DNA of 15,819 nt. It comes from Oxalobacteraceae bacterium (GTDB taxonomy: Bacteria > Pseudomonadota > Gammaproteobacteria > Burkholderiales > Burkholderiaceae_D). The translations under genes were made by a program, and so were the position numbers. The stretch spans positions 1-15,819 of the forward strand of contig CANFGA010000020.1 of assembly GCA_947446335.1 (NCBI GenBank). The letters are read 5' to 3'. Below, piece by piece: positions 1 through 7,521 of this stretch. The notes under the pieces were generated by a model. The model saw nothing but the letters and a program-made list of their open reading frames with translations. It did not search any database and was not told the origin of the DNA. Each line of letters opens with the position of its first letter. Positions within the stretch are counted from its first letter, which is position 1.

Positions 1-1026
1 CCGCTCTGGCCTGAAGAGGGCGATTGCAGCGACAGCTTCCAGGCGCGTTTCGAATCGCGCTGGGGCTATCTGACGCAGCCCGATGTGCGCGCTTTGGCCT
101 GGTTGCTCGATGCGCCTGACTTGCTCGATGCGCCTGACTTGCTCGATCCGGCCTCCAGGCTGTGGGGCGGCCGGATCGCCAGTCTCGGGCCGCCCACGCC
201 TGCCACCGCAGTGTGGCTGATGCAGCAGGAGCGCGATCCGGCGCCGCTGCTGGAAGCACTGGGTAGCCGGCCGTATTTTCGCCTGGGCTTGTACGCTGAA
301 AAATTGATGGCGTTTTATTTCGAGCAGCATGGCTTGCTGCTGGCGCACGGGCTGCAGGTGCGATCAAGCGAGCATGGCACGGTGGGCGAGTTCGATTTTC
401 TGCTGCGCTCGGGTGCAGCGCTGCTGCACTGGGAATTCGCGACCAAGTTCTATCTGTTCGACGGCGCGCTTGATGAAGCCGGCAAAAATCCGCTGGACCG
501 GCTGATCGGCCCGAATCTGGCCGACACGCTGGGCTTGAAGATGCGCAAGATCATCGACTTGCAACTGGCGCTGGCGCAACATCCGGTGGCGCAGCGCTTG
601 CTGCGGCAAACGGTGGCGCGGGCCCAGGCTTTGGTAAAAGGATGGCTGTTTTATCCGGCAGGGGTGGTGCCGACAATCGAAGGCATCTCTGCTGCGCATT
701 GCCATGGTTTCTGGTGCACGCTGGCGCAAATCGACAGTGTCGATGGCGCTCTGAAGGGCGATCTGTTTTTGCTGTTGCCGCGCATGCAATGGCTGGCACC
801 GTGGAAAGCGCCCGCCGGATCCGATCTCGATCTGTTGACCCGCGCCGAGCTGCAAGCCACGCTGGCGGCACGCTTCTCTGCTGGATCGACACCGGCGCCG
901 GTATTGGTGGCCAGTGTCGGTCAGCAAGGAAAATGGCTATTGGAGCGCCAGCGCGGCTTCATCGTGCCGCACGACTGGGCAGCAGAAGCTGCGCGCCGGC
1001 GCCAGGATGGAACGCTGCCGTCCTGA
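1..1026 (+). CDS. DUF1853 family protein, 5' end outside the window
   Basis: The reading frame is open from base 1 to the TGA at 1024-1026. A GTG at 85 could be a start, but the residues before it (an Arg-Trp-Gly stretch followed by Asp-Val-Arg-Ala-Leu-Ala-Trp-Leu-Leu) look like the conserved N-terminus of the DUF1853 family. No ATG, GTG or TTG lies between base 1 and 84 in frame, so the true start is probably just upstream. Other family-like blocks are His-Trp-Glu-Phe-Ala-x-Lys-Phe-Tyr-Leu at 427-456 and Gly-Pro-Asn-Leu-x-Asp at 508-525. The pattern of Asp (codon 394), Glu (433) and Lys (445) resembles the PD-(D/E)XK nuclease core; that is inference, and the family has no proven activity that I know of. 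An 18-bp tandem duplication lies near the N-terminus. The gene converges on lplT with only 25 bases between stops. Confidence 0.8.
   Translation, partial: PLWPEEGDCSDSFQARFESRWGYLTQPDVRALAWLLDAPDLLDAPDLLDPASRLWGGRIASLGPPTPATAVWLMQQERDPAPLLEALGSRPYFRLGLYAEKLMAFYFEQHGLLLAHGLQVRSSEHGTVGEFDFLLRSGAALLHWEFATKFYLFDGALDEAGKNPLDRLIGPNLADTLGLKMRKIIDLQLALAQHPVAQRLLRQTVARAQALVKGWLFYPAGVVPTIEGISAAHCHGFWCTLAQIDSVDGALKGDLFLLLPRMQWLAPWKAPAGSDLDLLTRAELQATLAARFSAGSTPAPVLVASVGQQGKWLLERQRGFIVPHDWAAEAARRRQDGTLPS
103..147 (+). repeat. In-frame 18-bp tandem duplication inside the DUF1853 gene
   Basis: Bases 103-120 and 121-138 are identical, and 139-147 begin a third copy of 9 bases. The unit encodes Leu-Leu-Asp-Ala-Pro-Asp, so the protein gains six residues without a frameshift. 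Perfect identity at the DNA level suggests a recent slippage event. Confidence 0.95.
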
Positions 1027-1051
1027 TCACCTCAAGATGGTTGGTCGCGCT

Positions 1052-2314
1052 TCAATGCTTGCATTCGCCGATCAGCGCCATCGAATCGTATTCGCGCTGG
1101 TTGGCTGCATGCATGCGCATGATCATGAACATCGTGCCAGCGACGAACAGCCCGAAGACGGCGATGATGATGTCGAGTTCAAGTTGCATGTGGATCATCA
1201 AGGAGTAGGCCGACAGCATCGCCAGGATCGACAGGTTTTCATTGAAATTTTGTACCGCGATCGAGTGGCCTGCGCTCATCAAGACATGGCCGCGATGCTG
1301 CAGCAGCGCATTCATCGGCACCACAAAAAAGCCCGACAGCACCCCGATCAGTACCAGCAACAGGTAAGCGAGCCAGGTTGCATGGACCAGCGGCATCAGC
1401 ATCACGATCACCCCCATCGCAATGCCAAGCGGAATTACGGTCAAGGATTTGCGCAAAGGAATGAAGCGCGCCGATGCCACGGCGCCGATCGCCACGCCGA
1501 TCGCCACCACGCCCACCAGGCTGGTGGCCTTGTCGAACGGCATGTGCAGCGATTGCTCGGCCCACTTCAGCACGATCAATTGCAAGGTGGCGCCGGCGCC
1601 CCAGAACAGCGTCGTGACTGCCAGCGAAATCTGGCCCAGCTTGTCTTTCCACAAGATCGAGCAGCAACTGGCGAAATCGGTGATCAGCTTGATCGGATTA
1701 CGTTCCTGCTCCGGGTAGATGCAACTGGTTCTGCGGATTCGAAGGTTGAACAGTGCCGCCATCACATAGATCACGATCACCGCGCACAGTGCGGCCTTGA
1801 CCGAAGTATCGATGCCGGTATCGATGCCCGGCATGTCGAAGCCGAGCAAATAGGTCGAAGCCGGGCCGCTGACCATGGCGCCACCCAGCACGGTGCCAAA
1901 GATGATCGAGCTGATCGTCAAGCCTTCGATCCAGCCGTTGGCCGCAACCAGCCGCTCTGCCGGCAGCAATTCGGTCAAGATGCCGTATTTTGCCGGCGAA
2001 TAGACGGCGGCGCCGAAACCGACGACAGCATACGCAAACAGCGGGTGGACATTGAAAAAAATCAGACTGCAACCGAAGATCTTGATCAAGTTCGCGATGA
2101 ACATCACGCGCCCTTTGGGCAAGGCATCGGCGAAGGCGCCCACGAAGGCGGCCAGCAGCACATAGAAGATGACGAACGACAGTTTCAGCATCGGCGTAAA
2201 CCACGCCGGCGAATTCATCGTCGCCAGCAAGTCGACGGCGACGAAGAAGAGGGCATTGTCGGCCAGCGATGAAAAGAACTGGGCTGCCATGATAGTATAA
2301 AAACCACGATTCAT
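1052..2314 (-). CDS. lplT: Lysophospholipid transporter LplT (major facilitator superfamily)
   Basis: This encodes a 420-residue inner-membrane protein made almost entirely of hydrophobic helices, consistent with the 12 membrane segments of the family. LplT flips lysophospholipids, mainly 2-acyl-lysophosphatidylethanolamine, to the cytoplasmic leaflet for re-acylation. Recognition rests on the N-terminus (Met-Asn-Arg-Gly-Phe-Tyr, then Ala-Gln-Phe-Phe-Ser-Ser-Leu-Ala-Asp-Asn-Ala), the Tyr-Ser-Pro-Ala-Lys-Tyr-Gly-Ile-Leu-Thr-Glu motif, and Asn-Gly-Trp-Ile-Glu. The frame stays open far upstream, antisense to alr, but homology starts at the ATG at 2314; the ribosome site there is weak. In enterobacteria lplT sits beside aas, the acyltransferase; no aas is seen here. 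A 12-bp tandem repeat lies in a loop. The divergent neighbour is alr. Confidence 0.9.
   Translation of the reverse strand: MNRGFYTIMAAQFFSSLADNALFFVAVDLLATMNSPAWFTPMLKLSFVIFYVLLAAFVGAFADALPKGRVMFIANLIKIFGCSLIFFNVHPLFAYAVVGFGAAVYSPAKYGILTELLPAERLVAANGWIEGLTISSIIFGTVLGGAMVSGPASTYLLGFDMPGIDTGIDTSVKAALCAVIVIYVMAALFNLRIRRTSCIYPEQERNPIKLITDFASCCSILWKDKLGQISLAVTTLFWGAGATLQLIVLKWAEQSLHMPFDKATSLVGVVAIGVAIGAVASARFIPLRKSLTVIPLGIAMGVIVMLMPLVHATWLAYLLLVLIGVLSGFFVVPMNALLQHRGHVLMSAGHSIAVQNFNENLSILAMLSAYSLMIHMQLELDIIIAVFGLFVAGTMFMIMRMHAANQREYDSMALIGECKH
1806..1829 (-). repeat. 12-bp tandem repeat in lplT
   Basis: Bases 1806-1817 and 1818-1829 match at 11 of 12 positions and encode Gly-Ile-Asp-Thr twice in a hydrophilic loop of LplT. 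The reading frame is kept. Confidence 0.8.
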
Positions 2315-2440
2315 TATGGAGCATCTGAAATCATAAGTGGCTTGCTTTATACCATGAATGACTGCCATTCCCAACATTTCAGCGCATGGCTGCGCGTCCG
2401 GTAAAATATGGGCTTCATTCATCACGTTGCCGGAATGCTC
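2315..2440. promoter_or_regulatory. Divergent lplT/alr intergenic region
   Basis: This 126-base A+T-richer stretch must carry the promoters of both genes. On the plus strand a TAAAAT at 2402-2407 is a possible -10 element. On the minus strand TATGAT (2335 down to 2330) is a possible -10 for lplT. Neither has a convincing -35 at normal spacing, so the assignments are tentative. Confidence 0.35.
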
Positions 2441-3529
2441 ATGCCAAGGCCGATCGTTGCCACCATCCATCTCGATGCGATGAAATATAATCTTGCAAGA
2501 GCGCAAACTTGCGCACCGCAGTCCCGCTTGTGGGCCGTGGTCAAGGCCGATGCCTACGGTCACGGCTTGGCGCGGGCGCTGCGCGGTTTTGCTGGCGCCG
2601 ACGGCCTGGCGCTGGTCGAATTCGAACAGGCGGTGCGCCTGCGCGAGATGGGCTGGACCAAGCCGATCCTGTTGCTGGAAGGCTTTTTCGAGCCGGCCGA
2701 TCTGGAGACGATGGCCGCTTGCGGTCTCAACGGCGCTGTCCACTGTATCGAACAAATCGAGATGCTGGAGGCGGCGCGCCTGCCGGCGAAGCTCAATTTG
2801 CACTTGAAGATGAATACCGGGATGAACCGCCTCGGCTTCAAGCCCGACGAGTTTGCCGCAGCGCACGCCAGGCTGCGCGCGATTCCCTTGGTCGGCGAGA
2901 TCGCATTGATGACCCATTTCGCCAATGCCGATCAGCCGCAGGCCGACTATTTGCCGATTCAAGAGCAGATCCGGCGCTTTCGCTCGGGCGCCCTGGGTTT
3001 GCCGGGGTCGTGCAGCCTGTCCAATTCGGCGGCCGTGCTGCGCCAGGCTGAGCTGAAAGACGAGTTGGTCAGCCACTGGACCCGCCCCGGCATCATGCTG
3101 TACGGCGCCACCCCCGGCGAGAAGAGCGCCGTCGAGTTCGATTTGCGCCCAAGCATGACGTTGACCAGCGCCATCATAGGCAAGCAAAGCATCGGCGCCG
3201 GCGAAGGCGTAGGCTATGGCAGCGCGTTCCGGGCGGCGCAAGCGATGCAGGTTGGCGTCGTCGCCTGCGGCTATGCCGACGGGTATCCGCGCCATGCGCC
3301 GCACGGCACGCCGGTGCTGGTCGATGGCGTCAAGACGTGCCTGATCGGGCGCGTGTCGATGGACATGATGATGGTCGACCTGACGCCGGTGCCGCAAGCG
3401 CACATCGGCAGCCGTGTCACGCTGTGGGGCCAGGGCTTGCCGATCGACGAGGTCGCGCAAGCGGCCGGCACGATAGGCTACGAGTTGATGTGTGCTCTGG
3501 CGCCGCGCGTGCGGATGATCGAAGACTGA
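2441..3529 (+). CDS. alr: Alanine racemase
   Basis: This encodes a 362-residue cytoplasmic, pyridoxal-phosphate-dependent enzyme that interconverts L- and D-alanine and supplies D-alanine for peptidoglycan. The cofactor lysine is Lys35 in Val-Val-Lys-Ala-Asp-Ala-Tyr-Gly-His-Gly. The second catalytic base is Tyr259 in Gly-Val-Gly-Tyr-Gly-Ser. The C-terminal block Gly-Arg-Val-Ser-Met-Asp-Met is also present. The length is normal for the family. I chose the ATG at 2441 because the protein then begins Met-Pro-Arg-Pro-Ile, as relatives do; in-frame ATGs at 2408 and 2435 are possible, and no start has a strong ribosome site. radA follows after 65 bases on the same strand, so the two may be cotranscribed. 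It is divergent from lplT. Confidence 0.96.
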   Translation: MPRPIVATIHLDAMKYNLARAQTCAPQSRLWAVVKADAYGHGLARALRGFAGADGLALVEFEQAVRLREMGWTKPILLLEGFFEPADLETMAACGLNGAVHCIEQIEMLEAARLPAKLNLHLKMNTGMNRLGFKPDEFAAAHARLRAIPLVGEIALMTHFANADQPQADYLPIQEQIRRFRSGALGLPGSCSLSNSAAVLRQAELKDELVSHWTRPGIMLYGATPGEKSAVEFDLRPSMTLTSAIIGKQSIGAGEGVGYGSAFRAAQAMQVGVVACGYADGYPRHAPHGTPVLVDGVKTCLIGRVSMDMMMVDLTPVPQAHIGSRVTLWGQGLPIDEVAQAAGTIGYELMCALAPRVRMIED

Positions 3530-3594
3530 GCGACTGTCGAGCGCCGGCCGATCCGTGCGCATTTTTCATTTTTCATACTGGAACCTTGGCCCCG

Positions 3595-4971
3595 ATGGCA
3601 AAAGCAAAAACCAATTACACCTGTTCCGACTGCGGCGCCATCAGCAACAAATGGACCGGTCAGTGCAGTTCTTGCCAACAGTGGAACACGCTGACCGAAT
3701 CGGTCGTCGAGAGCGGTGGCGTCAACCGCTATTCGAACGGGCCGCGCCTGGCGCTGGCGCAGACCGCGCCGGTGCTGTCGCTGTTCGATATTGCCGCCGT
3801 CGATGTGCCGCGCTTTGGCACCGGCATCGAGGAATTCGACCGCGTGTTGGGTGGGGGGCTGGTCGCCGGTGGCGTGGTCTTGATCGGCGGCGATCCTGGC
3901 ATCGGCAAGTCGACGCTGTTGCTGCAGGCGCTGGCCAACATGGCGCAACATAAAAAGGTGCTGTATGTCAGTGGCGAAGAGTCTGGCGCGCAAATTGCAC
4001 TGCGCGCCAAGCGCCTGGCGATCGCTGATTGCGACTTGAAGCTGCAAGCTGAAATCCAGCTCGAGAAAATCCTGGGCACGCTGGCCGATCTGAAGCCGGA
4101 AGTGGTCGTCATCGATTCGATCCAAACCGTGTATTCGGACGCGCTCAGTGCCGCCCCCGGCTCGGTGTCGCAAGTGCGCGAGTGCGCCGCGCAGCTGACC
4201 CGCGTCGCCAAGCTCACCGGCGTGACTATCATCCTGGTTGGCCATGTGACCAAGGATGGCACGTTGGCCGGGCCGCGCGTGCTGGAACACATCGTCGACA
4301 CGGTGCTGTATTTCGAAGGCGATACCCATTCCAGTTTTCGCCTGGTGCGCGCGATCAAGAACCGCTTCGGTGCAGTCAATGAACTGGGCGTGTTTGCGAT
4401 GACCGAAAAGGGCTTGAAGGGGGTCTCGAACCCGTCGGCGCTGTTCCTGTCGCAGCACGACAACCAGGTGCCCGGTTCTTGCGTGATGGTCACGCAAGAA
4501 GGCACGCGCCCGTTGCTGGTCGAGATCCAGGCGCTGGTCGATGCCAGCCATTTGCCGAACGCGCGCCGGCTCTCGGTCGGGCTGGAGCAGAACCGGCTGG
4601 CGATGCTGCTGGCGGTGCTGCACCGCCATGCCGGTGTGGCCGCCTTCGATCAGGATGTCTTCATCAATGCGGTCGGCGGCGTGAAGATCACCGAGCCGGC
4701 GGCCGATCTGGCGGTGCTGTTGGCGATCAATTCATCGATGCGCAACAAGGCGTTGCCGCGCGGCCTGGTGGTGTTTGGCGAAGTGGGGTTGGCCGGTGAA
4801 ATCCGGCCCGCGCCGCGCGGTCAGGAGCGCTTGCGCGAAGCGGCCAAGCTCGGTTTCTCGATCGCGATGGTGCCCAAATCGAACTTGCCCAAGCAGGCGA
4901 TCGAGGGCTTGACCTTGATCGGCGTCGAACGCATCGATGACGCGTTCAACAAGCTGCGCGAGCACGAGTAG
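3595..4971 (+). CDS. radA: DNA repair and branch-migration ATPase RadA
   Basis: The 458 residues match the usual RadA length (about 460). RadA is a RecA-like, DnaB-type ring ATPase that drives branch migration in homologous recombination. Visible in order: a four-cysteine zinc finger (Cys10, Cys13, Cys24, Cys27), Walker A Gly-Asp-Pro-Gly-Ile-Gly-Lys-Ser-Thr at 99-107, the RadA-specific Lys-Asn-Arg-Phe-Gly motif at 255-259, and a C-terminal Lon-protease-like domain containing Gly-Glu-Val-Gly-Leu-Ala-Gly-Glu-Ile-Arg-Pro. The start at 3595 puts the zinc finger at its normal place; the frame is open further upstream inside alr, but that part has no homology. The ribosome site is weak. The gene converges on the ZntB-like gene, with a perfect inverted repeat between the stops. 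Confidence 0.97.
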   Translation: MAKAKTNYTCSDCGAISNKWTGQCSSCQQWNTLTESVVESGGVNRYSNGPRLALAQTAPVLSLFDIAAVDVPRFGTGIEEFDRVLGGGLVAGGVVLIGGDPGIGKSTLLLQALANMAQHKKVLYVSGEESGAQIALRAKRLAIADCDLKLQAEIQLEKILGTLADLKPEVVVIDSIQTVYSDALSAAPGSVSQVRECAAQLTRVAKLTGVTIILVGHVTKDGTLAGPRVLEHIVDTVLYFEGDTHSSFRLVRAIKNRFGAVNELGVFAMTEKGLKGVSNPSALFLSQHDNQVPGSCVMVTQEGTRPLLVEIQALVDASHLPNARRLSVGLEQNRLAMLLAVLHRHAGVAAFDQDVFINAVGGVKITEPAADLAVLLAINSSMRNKALPRGLVVFGEVGLAGEIRPAPRGQERLREAAKLGFSIAMVPKSNLPKQAIEGLTLIGVERIDDAFNKLREHE

Positions 4972-4981
4972 TCACACCAGA

Positions 4982-5000
4982 AGGTGCCAGCCTGGCACCT
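4982..5000. terminator. Inverted repeat between convergent radA and zntB-like genes
   Basis: This is a perfect 9-bp inverted repeat around a single central base. As RNA it would form a 7-bp stem with a 5-base loop. A short T run follows at 5012-5016 on the plus strand, 11 bases beyond the stem, which is late for a classical Rho-independent terminator. It may stop transcription from both sides, or be a dispersed palindromic element. Confidence 0.45.
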
Positions 5001-5006
5001 GATCGA

Positions 5007-6026
5007 TCAACTGTTTTTCTGTATTCGCACCACGAACCAGCCGGCCACGACGGTGAAGGTGGCGACGATGGCGACGATGGTCCAGAAACCGAACGGATCT
5101 TGCGCCAGCGGAATCCCGCCCACGTTCATCCCGAGCAAACCGGCGATGATATTGATCGGCAGGGCCAGCACGGTGACGATCGTCAACACGAACAGGCTGC
5201 GGCCATTTTCTTCATTCACGCGCGCGGCGATTTCTTCCTGCAGCAGCTTGATGCGTTCCTGCAGCGACGACATGTCGCTCAGCACCACCGAGAATTCCTC
5301 GGTCGACTCGCGCAATTCCTGCCTATCTAACTCGGCCACCCAGATTGGTGGGCGTTGCAGCAGACGAAACAGCGCGGCCGGTTCCGGCGCCAGCAGGCGC
5401 TGCAGTCGCACCAGCACCCGCCGCAGCGAACCGAGATCTTCGCGCTTGGTGCGCAAGCGCCCGGCCAGCAGCTTGTCTTCGATTTCGTCGACGCGCGCGG
5501 CGACATCACGGACGATATTGACCAGCACATCGGCCTGGTCGCGCAGCAGGTGGGTCACCAGTTCGACCGTCGAGCGTATCGGTGCGCCATGCTTCACCGC
5601 CTGGCGCAAGCGCTCTATCGATTGCAGCGGCGTACGGCGTGCGCTGATCACGACGTTTTGCGCAACGTTGACCCAGAGCGTCGAAATGTCGGATGCCTCG
5701 AACGAGAAATTGCGCAGCACATCGTTGACGACAGCGATCAAGGTGTTTTCAGCCAGTTCTATCCTGGTCGAGCGCGAACCCTGGTGCAAGGTTTCATAAA
5801 ATTCTTCGGGCAGGCTGACATTGGCCTTCATCCATTTCTCGCTGGCGGTATTGGATAAATTGAAATGCAGCCAGATGAATTGCTTGCCATCGCGTGGCTG
5901 CTGCAGCCATGCCAGCGCAGCGGCGGCATCGATCGTCAGCGCCTGTGCGCTGCGGCCAAATAAAAAACCCCACACCAGGCCGGACGGGTCCGAGCCATAG
6001 GTCACTTCAGCGCTCTGCATTGCCAT
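5007..6026 (-). CDS. zntB: ZntB/CorA-type divalent metal transporter
   Basis: The protein has 339 residues and the CorA/ZntB layout: a large N-terminal cytoplasmic domain rich in long charged helices (about residues 150-275), then two membrane helices near the C-terminus (about 276-298 and 314-333). The first helix ends in the family signature Gly-Met-Asn at 299-301, followed by Val-Gly-Gly-Ile-Pro, as in ZntB rather than Mg-type CorA. ZntB proteins carry zinc and related divalent cations as pentamers; the direction of transport has been debated. Metal preference here cannot be read from sequence. Starts at 6026 or 6020 are both possible; an AGGA lies upstream. It lies 100 bases downstream of the CHAD gene on the same strand, so read-through from the ppk operon is possible. 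Confidence 0.85.
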   Translation of the reverse strand: MAMQSAEVTYGSDPSGLVWGFLFGRSAQALTIDAAAALAWLQQPRDGKQFIWLHFNLSNTASEKWMKANVSLPEEFYETLHQGSRSTRIELAENTLIAVVNDVLRNFSFEASDISTLWVNVAQNVVISARRTPLQSIERLRQAVKHGAPIRSTVELVTHLLRDQADVLVNIVRDVAARVDEIEDKLLAGRLRTKREDLGSLRRVLVRLQRLLAPEPAALFRLLQRPPIWVAELDRQELRESTEEFSVVLSDMSSLQERIKLLQEEIAARVNEENGRSLFVLTIVTVLALPINIIAGLLGMNVGGIPLAQDPFGFWTIVAIVATFTVVAGWFVVRIQKNS

Positions 6027-6066
6027 GTCCCGATGTCCTGTCGTTAGAGACCCGGATTGTAGTGCA

Positions 6067-6093
6067 TAGCCAGCGCTTGGCTGGCACTGGCTA
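6067..6093. other. Hairpin-forming repeat between CHAD gene and zntB
   Basis: Two nested inverted repeats occur: GCCAGC at 6069-6074 with GCTGGC at 6080-6085, and an alternative outer pairing of 6067-6073 with 6087-6093. No T run follows on the minus strand, so it is not a clear terminator. It may attenuate read-through into zntB or belong to its control region. Confidence 0.35.
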
Positions 6094-6126
6094 GAAAATT
6101 AATCAACTTTGTATGCATTATCGAGC

Positions 6127-7044
6127 TCAGCCGGGCAGGGCGATCGGCGTGAATTTTTTCCAGCGCCTGATGCTCTGCTTCTCGCCTTGGAGCAGGCGTG
6201 CCGCCAGATAGCCGCGCACGAAACCGGCGCTGCCCGCCAGTGCACTCTGTTGATCTTGCAATTGGCGCAGCAAGGCATCGGCGACCGCTGCATCGTTGAG
6301 CCAGCCCAGCGTATCTTGCAGGCGCACCAGCGCCGCCAGATACGGCGTCATCTTGCGAGCCGGATACAGGTCCTGGAAAAAATCGCACGCATAGCGCATT
6401 TTCTTGGCCGCGATGCGGATCCGATGGCGTTGCCCGGCACTGGCGCCGCGCAGCTTGTTGCCGCGCGCTAGCAGGCGACTATGCTGTCGCAGCAGCATGG
6501 CGCTGGCGCAAGCTGTCATGCGCGCACCGAGGCGTTTGCGTTGGCGCGCAGTCATGCCATCGTGCCAGCCGCCATTCTCGATCCAGGCTGTGACCTGCTC
6601 TATCAGATGCGTGTAGCGCGCCGAATTCAATGCTGCCGTCGCGGCGGCGTGGCGCTCCTGCGCCAACGCCTGCGCCGCCAGCGTGACGGCATCGAGTCCG
6701 ATGTCGCCTGGAGCTTGTGCCGCTACCAGGGCCAGCGTCGAACCGGCCAGCACTTCCCAGTCGCGCGCCGCGCCCAGTTGCGTGCCCAGCCACGTCAATT
6801 CCTGCAGCAGCAGTGCCGGCACCGGCAGCACGCACTTGAACAGCGCGAGCAGCGTGCGCAGGCGGCGCAGCCCGATTCGCATCTGGTGCACGCTTTCAAC
6901 ATCTTGCTGCTGCCTGATGCCGTCCCGATTGGCGGTCATTTGCAACAGGCAATTGGCGGCGATCGATTGGAATGCCTGTTCTGTCGTCATCTGTTTCGAT
7001 AACGTCAGCGCGACTGCCTTGACGGCGATGATCCGGTCCGTCAT
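6127..7044 (-). CDS. Stand-alone CHAD domain protein, probable polyphosphate binder
   Basis: The 305 residues are almost wholly one CHAD domain (conserved histidine, alpha-helical), about residues 20-300, with no CYTH/triphosphatase domain attached. Visible hallmarks are Val-His53-Gln-Met-Arg56 followed by Arg60-Arg61-Leu-Arg63, Ala-Arg94-Asp95, and the second-half motif His207-Arg-Ile-Arg-Ile-Ala-Ala-Lys214-Lys215-Met-Arg217-Tyr. These basic residues line a positively charged surface known in the family to bind inorganic polyphosphate. The start codon overlaps the sixA stop (ATGA at 7044-7041), which implies translational coupling. Its place as third gene after ppk fits a role on polyphosphate granules. 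No signal peptide is seen, so it should be cytoplasmic. The exact function is unknown. Confidence 0.88.
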   Translation of the reverse strand: MTDRIIAVKAVALTLSKQMTTEQAFQSIAANCLLQMTANRDGIRQQQDVESVHQMRIGLRRLRTLLALFKCVLPVPALLLQELTWLGTQLGAARDWEVLAGSTLALVAAQAPGDIGLDAVTLAAQALAQERHAAATAALNSARYTHLIEQVTAWIENGGWHDGMTARQRKRLGARMTACASAMLLRQHSRLLARGNKLRGASAGQRHRIRIAAKKMRYACDFFQDLYPARKMTPYLAALVRLQDTLGWLNDAAVADALLRQLQDQQSALAGSAGFVRGYLAARLLQGEKQSIRRWKKFTPIALPG

Positions 7045-7499
7045 TTTACGATCAGGTCGGGGCCCATCACCGCCTTCAGGTAAATGCTGGAGGCGTCACC
7101 CGGTTCGCGCTGCGCAAACCACCAGACGCACGCCTTGCGCAACTCCCAATCCTGCTCGGTGCCAGCCATCAGCAGTGCCGCAACCTGGCCCAGCGTCGGC
7201 TGGTGGCCGATCACCAGCACGCTCTCTTTTGCCGCCGGCCAGCCGGCCGCATTGAGGATGGCGTCGGCGCTCGCTTCTGGCGCGAGGTCGGCGTGAATCT
7301 TGAACTTGCGTTCCAATCCTTCGGCGGTCTCCAGGGCGCGCAGCGCCGGGCTGACCAGGATCTTGCAACCCTCGGGCAGCTGGCTGGCCAGCCATTGCCC
7401 CATCCGCTTGGCTTGCTTGTGGCCCTTGCGGGTCAATGCGCGCTCCATGTCCGGTATCCCGGGTTCGGCTTCGGCATGACGCCATAAAATGAGATCCAT
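7041..7499 (-). CDS. sixA: Phosphohistidine phosphatase SixA
   Basis: This encodes a 152-residue member of the histidine phosphatase (phosphoglycerate-mutase-like) superfamily in its short SixA form. The nucleophile motif is Arg7-His8-Ala-Glu-Ala-Glu. Arg54 lies in Ser-Pro-Ala-Leu-Arg-Ala, and the second catalytic histidine is His99 in Val-Ile-Gly-His-Gln-Pro-Thr. SixA removes phosphate from phosphohistidine; in E. coli it acts on ArcB and on the nitrogen-PTS protein NPr. The start at 7499 is preferred over 7532 because a strong AAGGAG lies six bases before it and the protein then begins with the catalytic strand. It lies 55 bases after ppk and overlaps the CHAD gene by four bases. Its substrate here is unknown. 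Confidence 0.9.
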   Translation of the reverse strand: MDLILWRHAEAEPGIPDMERALTRKGHKQAKRMGQWLASQLPEGCKILVSPALRALETAEGLERKFKIHADLAPEASADAILNAAGWPAAKESVLVIGHQPTLGQVAALLMAGTEQDWELRKACVWWFAQREPGDASSIYLKAVMGPDLIVK

Positions 7500-7505
7500 G
7501 CTTTT

Positions 7506-7511
7506 CTCCTT
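7506..7511 (-). promoter_or_regulatory. Strong ribosome binding site of sixA
   Basis: The minus strand reads AAGGAG from 7511 to 7506, six bases before the ATG at 7499. It is the best Shine-Dalgarno match I noted in the window and decides the sixA start. Confidence 0.85.
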
Positions 7512-7521
7512 GTTGAAAACC

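Noticed and set aside
914..2272. 452-residue plus-strand open frame opposite lplT
   Set aside because: Rich in His, Gln, Asp and Arg in the pattern expected from the reverse complement of a membrane-protein gene; no domain recognised and no ribosome site.
2315..3562. Long minus-strand extension that would make lplT encode 836 residues
   Set aside because: The extra part is antisense to alr, has the low-complexity composition of a shadow frame, and the LplT family begins at 2314.
3478..4629. 383-residue minus-strand open frame opposite radA
   Set aside because: Composition is typical of an antisense shadow of a G+C-rich gene, and radA on the other strand is certain.
6056..6061. TACAAT on the minus strand as a -10 for the ZntB-like gene
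   Set aside because: No acceptable -35 lies at 16-18 bases, so a promoter is not claimed.
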